Notes: generated from the sequence alone by a model not told the origin. DNA of 64,000 nt from Fratercula arctica (GCA_947846985.1 CANTUZ010000021.1:364711-428710), one strand, 5' to 3'; shown: positions 20,625-33,760, counted from the first letter of the stretch. A program made the numbers and translations.

Positions 20625-23600
20625 GCCTCATCTATCCACAGGGAGATGGGGTACACCTGTCTCAAAAGGAGAAAAGGATCTTTGCACAGGAGCTGGCAGG
20701 GCTCGTCAAATGGTCTTTAAACTAGATTTGAAGGGGGAAGGAGATGAATGCAGCAGCAGAGATGCAGGGGTTGTTGATAGGTTAGAAGCGATGGCTGCAC
20801 CTGGAAATGGTCAGGTAGAAGTTAAGCTTTCCTCCGGCAAAAAGGTGGCAGGACGAGTAGCCCAGCTGAAGTGCTTCTACACACAGCATGGGCAACAAAC
20901 AGGAGGAGCTGGAAGCCATTTTGCAGCAGGAAAGCTATGATGTAGTCGCCATCATGGAAATGTGGTGGGATGACTTGCACAACTGGAGTGCTGCATTAGA
21001 TGGCTACAAACTCTTCAGAAGGGACAGGCAAGGAAGGAGAGGAGGTGGGGTGGCTCTGTATGTTAGGGAGTGTTATGGATGTCAAGAATGTAATGATGGT
21101 AACAATAGGGTTGAGTTTTTAGGGGTAAGAATCAGGGGGAGGGCCAACAAGGCTGATACCATGGTGGGAGTCTGTTATAGACCACCCAACCAGGATGTAG
21201 AGGTAGATGAAATATTCTACAAGCAGCTGGGAGAAATCTCAAGATCACTGGCCCTTTTCCTGGTGGGAGACTTCAACCTACCAGGTATCAGCTGGGAACA
21301 CAATAGAGCTGAGAGGTAAAAGTCAAGGGGGTTCCTGGAGTGTTTTGGGGATAACTTCCTGACACAGCTGGTGAGGGACCCAGCTAGGGAAGGAGCCCTG
21401 CTGGATCTGCTGCTTGTAAATATAGAAGGAGTTGTGGGGGATGTGGCAGTTGGAGGCCATCTTGGGCATAGTGATCATAAAATGATAGAGCATTCGATCC
21501 TCAGAGAAGCAAGGAGGTGGGGTCAGCAGAAATGCCACCATGGACTTCCGGAGGGCAGATTTTGGTCTTTTCAAGAGCCTGCTTGACAAAGTCCCTTGGG
21601 AGGCAGTCCTGAAGGGCAAAGGAGTCCCGGAAGGCTAGACATTTTTCAAGAAGGAAGTCTTAAAAGCACAGCAGCAGGCTATCCCTATGCACTGTAAAAC
21701 GATCCATCAGGGGAAAAGACCAGCCTGGCTGAACAGAGAAATATGGATACAACTCAGGGAAAACAGGAGAGTTTATGGCCTTTGGAAAAAGGGACAGGCC
21801 ACTCAGCAAGGCTACAAAGATGCTGTAAGGCTATGTAGGGAGAAAATTAGAAAGGCCAAAGCCCAACGAGAAATTAACCTGGCTTTGGATGTTAAGAACA
21901 ATAAAAAGAGCTTTGATAAATACATTAGTAACAAAAGGAGGACTCAGGAGAATCTCCGTCTTTATCGGATGAAGGCAGTATCATAGTGACAAAGGATGAG
22001 GAGAAGGCTGAGGTACTTAATGCCTTCTTTGCCTCAGTCTTTAGTAGGAGAGTCGGTTGTTCCCTGAGTACCCAGACCCCTGGGCTAGCATATAGGGGTG
22101 GGGAGCAGAATGAAGCCCCTGTAATCCAGAGGGAGATGGTGAGGGACCTGCTGCAATACCTGGACATACACAAGTCTATGGGGCCAGGTGGGATCCACCC
22201 AAGGGTACTGAGGGAGCTAGCGGAAGGGCTCACTGAGCCACTTTCCATCATTCCACATTTACACCGGCAGTCCTGGCAAACTGGGGAGGTCCCAGTTGAC
22301 CTAGCATTTGTGATCTAGCAAATGTGACGCCCATCCACAGGAAGGGCTGGAAGGATGATCTGGGGAACTACAGGCCTGTCAGCCTGACCTCGGTGCCTGG
22401 GAAGGTCATGGAACAGATCATCCTGAGTGCCATTATGTGGCACATGAAGGACAACGAGGCCATCAGGCCCAGTCAGCACGGGTTCATGAAAGGCAGGCCC
22501 TGCTTGACTAACCTGATCTCCTATGTCTCTCTATGACAAAGTGACACGCTTGGTGGATGAGGGAAAGGCTGTGGATGTTGTTTTCCTGGACTTCAGTAAG
22601 GCTAGTTCCTGGACTATCCCGTAAGGATACTGTTTCCCACAGCATCCTCCTGGAGAAACTGGCTGCCCATGGCTTGGATGGGAGTACTCTATGCTGGGTT
22701 AAAAAGTGTCTGGAGATGCAGGCCCAGAGCATGATGATGAATGGAGTTAAATCCAGTTGGTGGCCGGTCACAAGTGGTGTTCCCCAGGGCTCGGTACTGG
22801 GGCCGGTTCTCTTTAATATGTTTATCAATGATCTGGATGAGGGGATTGAGTGCACCCTCAGCATGTTTGCAGATGACACCAAGTTGGGTGGGAGTGTCGA
22901 CCTGCTTGAGGGTAGAAAGGCTTTTCAGAGGGATCTGGACAGGCTGGATTGACGGGCCAAGGCCAATGGTATGAGGTTCAACGAGGCCAAGTGTTGGGCC
23001 TTGCACTTGGGTCACAACAACCCCAATGCTTCTCCAAGCGTTACAAGCTTGGGGAGGAGCGGCTGGAGAGCTGCCCGTCGGAAAAGGACCTGGGGGTGTT
23101 GGTCGACAGCCGGCTGAACATGAGCCAGCAGTGTGCCCAGGTGGCCAAGAAGGCCAACAGCATCCTGGCCTGTATCAGGAGCAGTGTGGTGAGTAGGCCT
23201 AGGGCAGTGATCGTCCCCCTGTACTCGGCACTGGTGAGGCCCCACCTCGAGTACTGTGTCCAGTTTTGGGCCCCTCACCACACAAAAGACATTCAGGTAC
23301 TGGAGTGGGTGCAGAGAAGGGGAACGGAGCTGGTGAGGGGTCTGGAGCACGAGTCTTGTGAGGAGCGGCTGAGGGAGCTGGGGGTGTTCAGCCTGGAGAA
23401 AAGGAGGCTGAGAGGAGACCTTATCCCTCTCTACGACTGCCTGAAAGGAGGGTAGCGAGGTGGGGGTTGGTCTCTTCTCCCAAGTAACAGCTGATAGGAC
23501 AAGAGGAAACAGCCTCAAGTTGCGCCAGGGGAGGTTTAGACTGGATATTAGGAAAAATTTTTACACCGAGAGGGTTATTAAGCATTGGAACAGGCTGCCC

Positions 23601-23766
23601 AGGGAAGTGGTTGAGGCACCATCCCTGGAGGTATTTAAAAGACGGGTAAGCATAGTGCTTAGAGATATGGTTTAATGCTGGTTTTTGTCAGAGGTTGATG
23701 GTTGGACTAGAAGATCTGAAAGGTCCCTTCCAACCCAGGCAATTCTGTGATTCTATGGTTCTGTGA
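20625..23766 (+). mobile_element. CR1: CR1, long plus-strand copy
   Basis: It starts in the end of ORF1 (CAQELAGL-type sequence near 20690), followed by the ORF2 endonuclease (20888-21319: IMEMWWDD, RRDRQGRRGG, VGDFNLPGISW) and reverse transcriptase ([28 protein letters not shown] near 22800-22890). The C-terminal domain ends in [18 protein letters not shown], and the 3' tail is attctgtgattctatggttctg at 23745-23766. Several frameshifts and stops (TAA at 21317, TAG at 22316) make it dead. Everything from 21737 on is part of the 5.9-kb duplication and recurs at 47039-49068. Confidence 0.93.
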
Positions 23767-25225
23767 AGTGAGAAATTTCTAGTGTCAGCAGTAAATAATA
23801 TGTATATTGCTTGATACATGTTGCTGATGATTCTTCTAGAAACAGTCATGTAGGAAGCCCCACAGCTGCTGCTCTTGAAAGGAAACAGGAAGTTCATTAT
23901 TAGCCCTCCTACTAAGCCCTCTGCTAGGCTTTTGGAGTAGTAGCTTCTTCATCTTGTCACTGAGGACCAGAGGAATGGATAAGCTCTTTTCATGTGGTTT
24001 GGCCACGCTACTTCTACTGGAGTGGTGTATTGATATTTCAAGCAGTAACCTGGTACTACTGGAAGAAGAGATTTGAAGTTCATATACAGCCTGGCCTGGA
24101 AAAGAGCTGGGAACAAACGTCTGAATTGTGCAGGGAACAAATGGTATCAGAATTTCTTAATTCACTGGTATAACGAGTTTGTACTACTTCGCACCCTGGC
24201 TTGATGTGTTGAACCTCCATCAGAGCAGTCTAATTTCCTGTTCTGTCTCTGTGTACGTTGTGTTATCGCATTATCAGTGGTCTGGCCTGATTCAGTCAGG
24301 TTAACACATTGCGCTCTTTTGGCTGCTCAGGCTGACTCAGCACAGGTAGACCACATCCAGCTACAATCCATTCTGCTCTTCATAACCCATCATCTTAGCC
24401 TGCTTAGTCCACTGTAAGCAGTTGATTTTGACCAAGTCACCCAAGGTAACTATTCTTTTGATTTGGTTCCTTTTTCTCCAGGACATTGATCTGTATCCAG
24501 CTCTACCTCTGTTTTGATAGATTTTCTTCCAGAAATCTGGAGATTCAAATTAATCTAAAAAATTATAATACTGCATTCAGTTCAGCCATCTTCACCTTGT
24601 TTGATGAACATTGGTAACAGCTGGGACTTTGTATAACACCAACAGAAGTCCAAGTTCTGGCTGACACTGGCTCACAGAAGAGGTGAGAAGACGAGAGGAC
24701 AACTCTAGATCCTTTTGTTTCCAGTCCAGGCCTTATTTTGCTTCTGATATGTCAAGGAGAATTATTCTCACCAGCCCCATGGGACTCGGGCTGGCTGGCA
24801 GCCCAGATTCTGTGCTGGCTGGTTACTAATGGAAACAGGAGCTCTGTAAACTAAATTCAGCACAGATAAATGGAACATGACTTTCGCAATCCTACTAGTT
24901 ACCAGGTACTTCTCTATTCCCTTTCCTCAGAATTCAGTGTAGCAACTGAGTTCAAATTCTATGATTTTATGATTCTATGATTCTATAATTTACAGAACAG
25001 AACAAATAACAAAACAAAGAGCTAAATTTCTCAGAAACTCCCAAGAGAAAAAATGAACTCCCTCCTTTTAGGTTTGTAGTAATGAAACTTAGAATCTGAG
25101 AGGAAAAAATAATTAAAGAAACATTAATGTGGAGTATATATATATATATTTAAATTTATACATCTGAAATTAAATATGTACCAAAGTTCAGGCATCTAAG
25201 TATGAATTTGTCATCTATAATTTTT
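23767..25225. other. Unassigned region within the duplication
   Basis: No supported gene. It contains CT-rich, word-like sequence (about 24180-24440) that loosely resembles 36960-37330, and a short TA run at 25135-25149. The same sequence recurs at 49069-50527. Confidence 0.4.
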
Positions 25226-25697
25226 CACAGAATCACAGAATGGTTGAGGTTAGAAGAGAACTTTGGAGGTCATCTGGTCCGACCCCATGCTCAAGCAGGG
25301 ACACCTACAGCCAGATGCCCAGGAGCATGTCCAGACAGCTTGTGAATATCTCCAAAGAGGGGGACTCCACAGCTTCCCTGGCTAACTTGTTCCAGTGCTC
25401 AGTCACCCTCACAGTAAAAAATGTTTCCTGTTGTGCAAAAAGTGTTGTCCTGTGTTTCAGTTTCTGCCTGTCGCCTCTTGTCCTGGCACTGGGCATGACT
25501 GAAAAGAGCTTGGCTCTGTCTTTGCACCCTCCCCTCAGGTATTTATATATATTGATAAGTTACCCCCCAAGCCTTCTCTTCTTCAAGTTGAACAACCCCC
25601 ACTCTCTGAGCCTTACTTCATAGGAGAGGTGCTCCAGTCCCTTCATCATCCTTGTGGCCCCTTGTTGAACTCTCTCCAATATCTCCATCTCTCTTCC
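25226..25697 (-). mobile_element. CR1: CR1 3' fragment, older subfamily
   Basis: The 3' tail cacagaatcacagaatgg lies at 25227. The ORF2 C-terminal region is visible on the minus strand ([21 protein letters not shown]). It is more diverged than the CR1 at 20625 and is duplicated at 50528-50999. Confidence 0.88.
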
Positions 25698-26127
25698 ACT
25701 GTTTTTCTAGAGCCAATGGCTCTAGTCTAGGCAATTCCAGAAAATAATTAATCTCACTGACCTAACATGTCCCTTTCATAGACAATTACAAATCATCTGT
25801 AATTCTGACTGTTACCATTTAAAATAGCATCAACCAAGGACTCTTCTTTCTTAGCTTCTGAGATGGGTGGTGACAAGGGAGGGAAAAAATGAATTAAGCT
25901 CTAAGTAATCCGAAAACGTTTCAGCATTCATCATAATTTCCCAGTTTCCTTTCTGAAAGGAAACAAATGAAAAATTTAATGGCTTCTGGAAGAGTACCTT
26001 CTCTAGAAAGGCACGCTTTCCTATTCATTCAGCCTTGTTCTCAGCTGTCCTGACTTGTATGGGCCAGAAACAGAGTCAGGAAAACAATGTAATATCACAT
26101 TAATGAAGCCAGAGAACTTATCCTTAC

Positions 26128-26166
26128 CGTGGAAGCATTGGAGATGTTTCATTTAAGTCTGCTTGT
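26128..26166 (-). pseudogene. Orphan copy of a GT6 stem exon (39 bp)
   Basis: Exact duplicate of the GT6 exon at 51430-51468, with the same acceptor (tttacag) and donor (GTAAGG). It lies about 15 kb downstream of the terminal GT6 exon at 41328, and no GT6 exons were seen to its left. It is therefore an isolated by-product of the segmental duplication unless a second gene continues beyond the window. Confidence 0.65.
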
Positions 26167-26454
26167 CTGTAAATGAGAGAGAAATAAAAGACACATAAAT
26201 ACCTTATGGCACAGCAGTTTCATATTTTCCTTTTTCATGCTAGGAGGCCCACAAGAGATCCTTATGTCCTTCAGGAGTACTTCCTTGATCCAGTGTCAAT
26301 GGGTATTGACAGTCAGTTAGCTGGCTATGATATTTACTTCACCTCCACATAAAATGTTAACTACATTTAAGTAATGTTCCTTAGACATACAAGTCATCTG
26401 GTCTAACTAGGCTTGAATGCAAAATAATCTATTTTAACATAGAATCATGAGCTT

Positions 26455-26688
26455 CTCATGCAACACCCCCAAGTCCCTCTCTCTCAAGCCATTCTCCGCC
26501 CAGCCTGTATTTGTGCTTGGGATTGCCGTGACCCAGGTGCAGGACCTTGCACTTGGCCTGGTTGACCTTCATGAGGTTCGCACGGGCCCACCTCTCCAGC
26601 CTGTCCAGGTCCCTCTGGATGGCATCCCTTCCCTCCAGCGTGTCGACCGTGCCACACAGCTTGGTGTCATCGGCAAACTTGCTGACAT
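26455..26688 (-). mobile_element. CR1: CR1 internal fragment (RT region)
   Basis: Minus-strand sequence matches the CR1 reverse-transcriptase region (LAEGM..TWTGWR frame; plus-strand words gtgcaggaccttgcacttggcctggtt). It has no 3' tail. It is duplicated at 51757-51990. Confidence 0.85.
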
Positions 26689-27469
26689 TATTTCAGCGAG
26701 TCTGTTCCTGTAGGGCATCTTCAGGAAATTTGATTTTAATTCTACATGGTAAGTGTCTGGTCCAATCTTCAATACAGTTTGTAGGTTGCTCATGGGTGTA
26801 TGGCTGCATGCCTGCACTCTAGAGAAGATGGCACTGCTGTCCATTCTCATTGTTTATGCAGGTTCCTCTAGATGGATCACAAAATGGGAACCCACCAGTC
26901 CTGATTCCTAGATTTTCCAGTAGGAAAACCAGGTTCTATAAAGTGGGAACGCTAAGAGTAATAGTTTAAGCAGGCTAAGAGAGAGGCATAAAAAGAATCG
27001 CATCTACACATACACAGAAAGATATGTCTAGCCATATTAACTTTTTTTGGGGGTGGGGGTGGTGAAAATACTGTCTTATATTGGATACTTTTTAATTCCA
27101 AAACAGTTACAAGAATAATACATTCTCTTTGCCATATTTTGGTGTCACGTTTTATGGGTGTTAAAGTTTATTTCTCCTTCAATCACACATGCTAGACTCC
27201 TTAAAGAATAGTGTGTGACATTGTGAATGCATTTAGAGCAGCATTGCTAGAGAGTGACGTGACTGTGTGTGTTCTGAGAGAGGTGATGAAGAGGGGATGT
27301 CTAAGCCAAAAAAGCAATGAGGATTAGAAACGCATAACTCATAAGGCAATAAAAGAAGCTGATGAAATACAGCTCAGCTGAAAGAAATGAAGCATTTTTT
27401 GTTTAAAAATGTGGAAGTGTTTCATTATGGTAAACTGCTAGATTAAACTCTTTCTTGCTTCCGTATTCA

Positions 27470-27885
27470 GAATCTGTTACTTCTCAGCAAGTTTGTGTAC
27501 AACACCACGTTAGAGGGAGTGAGTCAATATGCCAAAGGGCAAGGTTGCCATTCAGAGGACTTGGAAAGGCTGACAGGAACTACATGAAGTTCAGCAAAGG
27601 CAGGTGCAACCTGGTCCAGGAAGGAGTATGTATAGGATCCTGTTCAGTCCTTAATAGGGCCAAGATTCCCAGGGAATAAGAAAAAAGCTTTTACAGTGAG
27701 GTTGGTCAAACATTAGAATAGTTTGTGCAGAAAGGAGTGGAGTGGAGTCTTCATCCTTTGAGACCCAGCAGAATACAGTCCAGAGCAACCTTCCCTAGTT
27801 TGCCCTCTTTAACTAGAAAAAAGTGAACTAGATGACCAGAGGTCTCATCCAACTCTACCCATTCTGTGATTCTATGATAGCCTTT
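27470..27885 (+). mobile_element. CR1: Hybrid of two old CR1 fragments at the duplication border
   Basis: 27470-27619 is the start of the old CR1 that continues unbroken at 52922 in the right copy. From about 27690 the sequence is a different old CR1 tail (ttacagtgaggttggtcaaacattag to attctgtgattctatgatag at 27885). The join at 27619/27620 marks the break point of the duplication. Confidence 0.65.
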
Positions 27886-30420
27886 GAAGATGTTGTCAAG
27901 GCCCTGATCGCTTCTCATGAATACAGTTATGTTCATATAATAGCACATATACTCTACTCAACTGATCCACTCGTGTGAAAACTCTGGTATTTCCCTGTAC
28001 AACGAAAGGCAGGGACCAGAAGAGATAACGATGAACAAGTGACTTAAAATGCTGAGTGGAAATGCCTTGGAGTCAACATAATCCCTTTCTGAAGGTATTT
28101 AAGGTTCCCTACCCAAATCACTGTCCATATCTCTTTTTTCTTCATATTATGTCTGAAATGCCTCTCATTGGTTAAGGGGAATTTAGTCTCCAGCCACTGA
28201 AACTGCAGTTTGCAGGCACAGCTTGTGAATGATTGTCAATAGCTAGCACAGAGACATAATCTGCAGCTGTCAGGGGTGTGGAAATAGATTGGGGTCTTTA
28301 CAGAATCAGGGGTGTCCATTGCTTTCTGATGCTAAGTCCCAGGAGTAACTAACCTGCGACCTGGGCCTGTTAAGGTCCATACATTTGCCTAGCGTTCTGG
28401 CCTCATCCATCCATAGTAACTCGTTGCTTGAAACTTTTTCACCAGGGTTCCCTCTTACCTCTCCCAGGCTCCCAACAGCAATATTTTCCGGTGAAGGTTT
28501 GTTTTCTGTGTTGCTAATGGAGGACTAATTTTGGTTATGCTAGTGGGAGGAGCAAGATGCTACCTTCCTCTCTAGGCCCAGAGTGGAACAGGAGCAGTGG
28601 CCTGGAAAGAGCCATAGCTGGCTGTATCACGGATATGAGAGATATATTAGCCTCCAGAGCTGCCACTCCAAAACAGTAATTACGTGGGGGAAATTGCTCT
28701 CTAACAAAGACTACTGCAAGAGGTCAGTGACCTGCCTGTCACTCAGGCTGCTGTCAATTCTCTTCAACATGAAAACGAAGAGCAGTGGGCAGAAGACGGT
28801 GGAGACTGCAAACTCCAGCGGAATCCCATCTTACTGCTGCTGCTCTATTCTAGACGCATGGTCTCAGTGAAAGCAGCTGAGCTAATCCTTAGCACTTCAT
28901 CCATTTCATAGCAACAATGATAACTAATAGACCATGGTCTTCTAGCCCTCTTTTCCTTCCTGAGACCACGGTGATTTATTCGTACTGGCTGTTGATTTAG
29001 TTATGCTGTGTACATTTATAAAGTAGGTTCACCACAACAAAATTGTCTACTTTTACAGCATTGTCATATGCTTGACACACGATTGTCTTCCAAAGCCACC
29101 TAGAGCTAGGTGGTCCTCCCAGTTCCTGAGTATTTTTCATAACCTAGCACCGGCCAGGAACCATTCTCAATAGCTCACCTCCAGGTAGTGAATTATTTTT
29201 AGAAAGTAGAAAAAAGTAATGAGTCATGACTGACCTGTACCATCTTCAGCTGAGGAATTCTGCCATTCTTTAGTTGTTATGAATTGGCAGTCCCTCAGCA
29301 GTGTGAGTCCTTCTTCCCTTTGAATTTAGGATGCTATTCACAATTTTCAATGCTACAAATAAAGGTTTATTGCTATTGAATATTCTCCAAAAGTCATTAA
29401 AGAAAAAGGGGTATCAAAGTCATACTGGTTTCCTGAGTGCACATTGAAAACTGGTCTGAGAAGTCTTAAGTCTAGCCTTAGGGACAATTTATGTGTATCT
29501 CTTTATCTCTCACAGTTTGGCTATGATGCTGCTAACTCTGATATAAAAAAAATATTTCTCCTCCAGTCCTGCAGGCAGCCTGTGTTGCAGTGGTTGCCAT
29601 GGAGATAAGAGATCTGCCAGCTCCTCAAGCTTTATCCTCGGTACTAGATAGTACAATGAGACAATTCTTTTCACTGTGCATGAGGCCACTGCTAAGCACA
29701 ATAGCCTGCAGATTCAAAACTGCTTTAGCATCTCTTGTCAGCAGGGAAAAAAACCAAAACACAAATATGTCCAAAGGTGGTAGAGGTCATAACAAAAGTG
29801 ATCTGCTAACCAGGATAGAGACCTTTGAAAATCAGCAGTCATTATATTTAACAGAAAAGAGGGGAATGCACCTTATAACTCATAACAAGTTCCTCATATT
29901 AGTTGTCATGGGAATAAAGACAATCTAAAACAATGATGCACAGAACTGTGCATTTGTTCAGGAAGGCAGGAATTTCTAAGAGAGACTAGGGGAATGAGAA
30001 CATGCTTCCTGCTTGGATCTGTGCGTCCATCTCCTTGAACATCATAACAATATTTAGGCCTTTCCACAGTACCTCCATCAGTATCTTCTATGTTCCCTAA
30101 GTCAAGAATTCGATTTCTCACTCCCTGATAAACCACCTCTGCAGGCCTCGCCTGGTGGCACAGATTGTTCTAGCCCAGAATATTGTGTGGCACCACTGAC
30201 CAAAGGACAGAAAACCGCTCTGGCACAGGAGACAATTGTGAACTGAGCACAGCAGGAAGGAGGTTTTCTCTTCAAAGTTATACTGCCTGAGCTCTTATGC
30301 CAGACTGAGTGTGCTGCCTACACTTCAGCACACACTTTGGCTCCATAGTCATAGGATCTCAGTGACAGAGCTTTGCAAGGGTCAGGGCCTTCATTCCAAT
30401 GAGAGCTACAAAGCACTTAC
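27886..30420. other. Unassigned region, about 2.5 kb
   Basis: No gene, RNA or clear repeat recognised. ORFs here (28583-28870, 29590-29928) lack known domains. Confidence 0.4.
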
Positions 30421-30425
30421 CCCAC

Positions 30426-31016
30426 TGTACTGGCCGTGGCTAGGATAGAATTAATTTTCTTCATAGGAGCTCATATGGTGCTGTGTTTTAGATTTTTCAC
30501 CAAAACAGTACTGCTGATACATTAATGTTCTAGCTTTTGCTGAACAGTGTTTGCACAGCATCAAGGCCTTCTCTCTTTCTCACTCTGTGTTGTCTCCCTG
30601 TCCTCCCAGTGAATAGCGGGTATGCAACGGGCTGGGAGCGGACACAACCGAGCAGATAACCTGAAGTAACCAGAGAGATATTCCATACCATATAATGTCA
30701 TGCTCAGACATTAAAGGGAAAAGAGAGGGTTTTAGGGGGCTCTAGCCATCTTTTGCTCAGGAATTGGCTGGGCATCGGTCTGCCCACAGGAGGTGGTGAG
30801 TGATTGCCTTTGCATCATGGCTTATTTTGCTTTCTTCCCTCCTTTCCCACTCAACCTTCACTTATTAATTATTATCTTGTTTTTTTGTTTGTTTTATCTT
30901 GATCCCCAAGTTTGCTTGGTTTTATTCTTCCTTTCCTCTTCCCCCATCTCAATGGGCATGGCAAAGGGGAAGTGAGTGTGTAGTGCTTATCTTCTCACCA
31001 CAGTTAACCCACAGCA
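30426..31016 (+). mobile_element. Solo ERVL-type LTR (591 bp) with 5-bp TSD cccac
   Basis: It begins TGTACTGGCCGTGG and ends ACAGCA, flanked by cccac at 30421-30425 and 31017-31021. The internal words (gagctcatatggtgctgtgtttt, then atattccataccatataatgtcatgctcag) are those I associate with a common avian ERVL LTR family, read on the plus strand. There is no internal coding part. Confidence 0.85.
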
Positions 31017-31021
31017 CCCAC

Positions 31022-31864
31022 CAATAAAAATAAGACAAGCTTCTAGTTAGCTGTAACTGAACAGTAGTAATTTGCACCATGGGACATTGTGGTGGCAGAA
31101 ATGACAAAAGAGCAATATAGATTTTCCTAGCCAGTAATGGCCCCCCAAAAATCTTGATTATGCATTCAGATTTGGTATTGTGCTCTCACAATTTGTATTC
31201 AGTTTGTTAATATTGGTTCATTCTGAGGCAAGAAAGTGACCAGTTTTATCACAAAACAAGGACTATTGAAGGTGTCCAAGGGAGATGGAATCAAAGTTTC
31301 AGCCTGTTTCCTTGAAGTTTTCTGAAAATTCTACTTGAGCTGTCTTGTCTAGGTCAGTCCAGCCCCTAGTTGAGGGAAGACCATATGGGATTTACTTTGC
31401 TTACAGCTTTGATCAGCTGCTTTTGCTTCCACACAGTGATTATCTGTAGTCCCTGGAGGAAAGGAGCCCAGCAGACAGTCTGTGATTGTTCCTTCTGTGA
31501 GGATTATGTGGAAGATATTCCAGCTGTGAGAAATGCCACTTCATACTGGAGATCCTAGGGAGGAAATGTGTGTGTGGGGGGGTGTTTGTGCACAGGGACA
31601 TCCATTCACAGGCTATTCAACTTAAAAGACAACAATATAATTGGAGAAGTAGTATATTAAATATGGACATATGCATACTATAATGAATGGCAGATAATGG
31701 ATGTAGTAACAAAGCCCAAAACTAAATAGTAATAATTCAAGTGTAGCCTTCAAGACATTCAAACAGGAACTTTGTAATTGACAAGAAGGAAACAATATTA
31801 TCACAGCATTTGAATGGGTCTCACTGGTGAATGACAATTTAGTATGGGATGTTTGGAAGTTACA
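31022..31864. other. Unassigned region
   Basis: No supported feature. A short G/T-rich run (tgtgtgtgggggggtgt) lies at 31569-31585. Confidence 0.4.
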
Positions 31865-32846
31865 GGATCATAGAATCACAGAATGGTTCAGGTTGGAAGG
31901 GACCTTAAAGATCATCCAGTTCCAACCCCCCTGCTGTGGGCAGGGACACCTCCCACCAGACCAGGCTGCTCAAAGCCTCATCCAGCCTGGCCTTGAACAC
32001 TAGCAGGGATGGGGCATTGACAGCTTCCCTAGGCAACCTCTTCCAGTGCCTCACCACCCTTACAGTAAAGAATTTCTTCCTGATATCCAATCTAAATCTA
32101 CCCTCTTTCAGCTTGAAACTATTATCCCTCATCCTATCATAACACTCCCTGATAAGGAGTCCCTCGCCACCTTTCCTGTAGGCTTCCTTTAAGTACTGGA
32201 AGTCTGCTATAAGGTCTCCCAAGAGCCTTCTCTTCTCCAGGCTGAACAACCCCAGCTCTCTCAGCCTGTCTTCGTAGGAGAGGTGCTCCAGCCCTCTGAT
32301 CATCTTTGTGGCCCTCTGTTAGATCCGTTCCAACAGGTCCATGTCCTTCTTGTGCTGAGGACTCCAGAGCCGGACACAGCACTCCAGGTGGGGTCTCACC
32401 AGAGCAGAGCAGAGGAGCAGAATAACCTCCCTCGACCTGCTGGCCATGCTTCTGATGCAGCCCAGGATACGGTTGGCTTTCTGGGCTGCAAGCACTCATT
32501 GCTGGCTCATGTTGAGCTTCTGATCCAACACCCCCAAGTCCCTCTCCTCAGGGCTGCTCTCAAGCCATTCTCCGTTCAGCCTGTATTTGTGCTTGGGATT
32601 GCTGTGACCCAGGTGCAGGACCTTGCTTTTGGACTTGTTTAACCTCATGAGGTTTGCATGGGCCCAACTCTGAAGCCTGTCCAGTTCCCTCTGGGTGGCA
32701 TCCCTTCCCTCCCTTGGTGTTGATGGCAAACTTGCTGATGGTACACTCAATCCCACTGTCCATGTCTCCCACAAAGAAACAGCACTGGTCCCAGTACTGA
32801 CCCCTGAGGAACACCGCTCATCACTGGTTTCCACTTGGACATCGAG
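31865..32846 (-). mobile_element. CR1: CR1, 5'-truncated copy
   Basis: The 3' tail catagaatcacagaatgg lies at 31869. ORF2 C-terminal sequence is on the minus strand ([44 protein letters not shown]) and runs back into the RT region near 32830. Indels and stops are present. Confidence 0.92.
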
Positions 32847-32859
32847 TATGTTTTAGAGG

Positions 32860-33760
32860 TGTATGGGAATGGGTGAAATTCATTGTAGGATGTTCCAGAG
32901 AATTATCAAAGGTAGGGAGAGGCCAAATTGAGGTGAACTGAGGAGGAAAAGTGTGTGAGTATGAAGAGACTTAAGAGAAGGATGGATAAAAACAGCTAAT
33001 AGTGTCTAAGCAGGTTGCTGGTCAGTGTACTTGCTTGGCCAGCCCTTTCCACAGTCATGACATTCTGTTCTATCTTCTGTATTTCTATGTACTTCTTCTG
33101 TGTGCATGTGTGAGATTGCACTCTAGCTTGTTTGTGTGTGTAAGTGCCTGTTCTGTTAGTGATTTTTTAGGTGGACTAACTGGGGGGTAGGAAACTTAAA
33201 TGTGAAAATGTGAAAAAAATATCCAGGACGGGTGCTGGAGACTGGATAAAAGGCCCAGGGTCTGGGTTAGATACTGGAGGGACTTGAAGACTCAGCTAGA
33301 AATCAAGAGATACCCATGAATAGAAGTATATGTGTAAGTTAAGTGAATTAATGTTTATGTATAGTCCAGCAGCATATTTTAAGCTTGATTAGCAGGAAGA
33401 AGACCAGGCTTGGCTTTCTCCATTGTTGATGTACATATGAGTGCTGCCTGTGTTTGTGTGGGTGCCAGTAAAGGTAGTGTCCTCGCTGTTTTGATCAATG
33501 TGGCAGTCATATCTGTACCCGGTTTTCCTGTGCCAATGCTCATGTTTGCCATATGTGCTCTGTTGTTACTGACTGGACCTGTGAGTGGGGAAAAGAAGCA
33601 GCCTTCCTTTTAGCAGGACGGCATAAGAAGATTTCCCTGAGTCCTTTGATCCACCAGATAAAAATATGCTTAAGGGGGTGGGGTGGTGGTAGTGCGTGCA
33701 GTAAGAGGAGGATCACCATCCACCAAAATCTCCTGCTAAACTTCAGGAGTCTGTGACTTC
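32860..33760. repeat. Diverged dispersed repeat, copy 1 (partner 46060-46800)
   Basis: Shares ordered words with 46060-46800: caggttgctggtca against caggatgttggtca, ttctatcttctgtatt against cctatcttcttttgg, and gctggagactggata against the identical string at about 46407. The two copies are colinear but strongly diverged. The family is not identified. Confidence 0.4.

Larger units (their letters stand above)
21737..27619. repeat. Segmental duplication, left copy (5,883 bp)
   Basis: This segment is colinear with 47039-52921 at a constant offset of 25,302 bp at both ends, so there is no net indel. I counted about ten mismatches by eye (for example 21887, 23737, 23853, 25679, 26858 and 27472). 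It holds most of a CR1, unique DNA, an older CR1 fragment, a copy of a GT6 stem exon, another CR1 fragment and the start of an old CR1. The left border lies within a CR1 that runs on without a break to the left. The right border joins one old CR1 to the tail of another. Confidence 0.95.
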
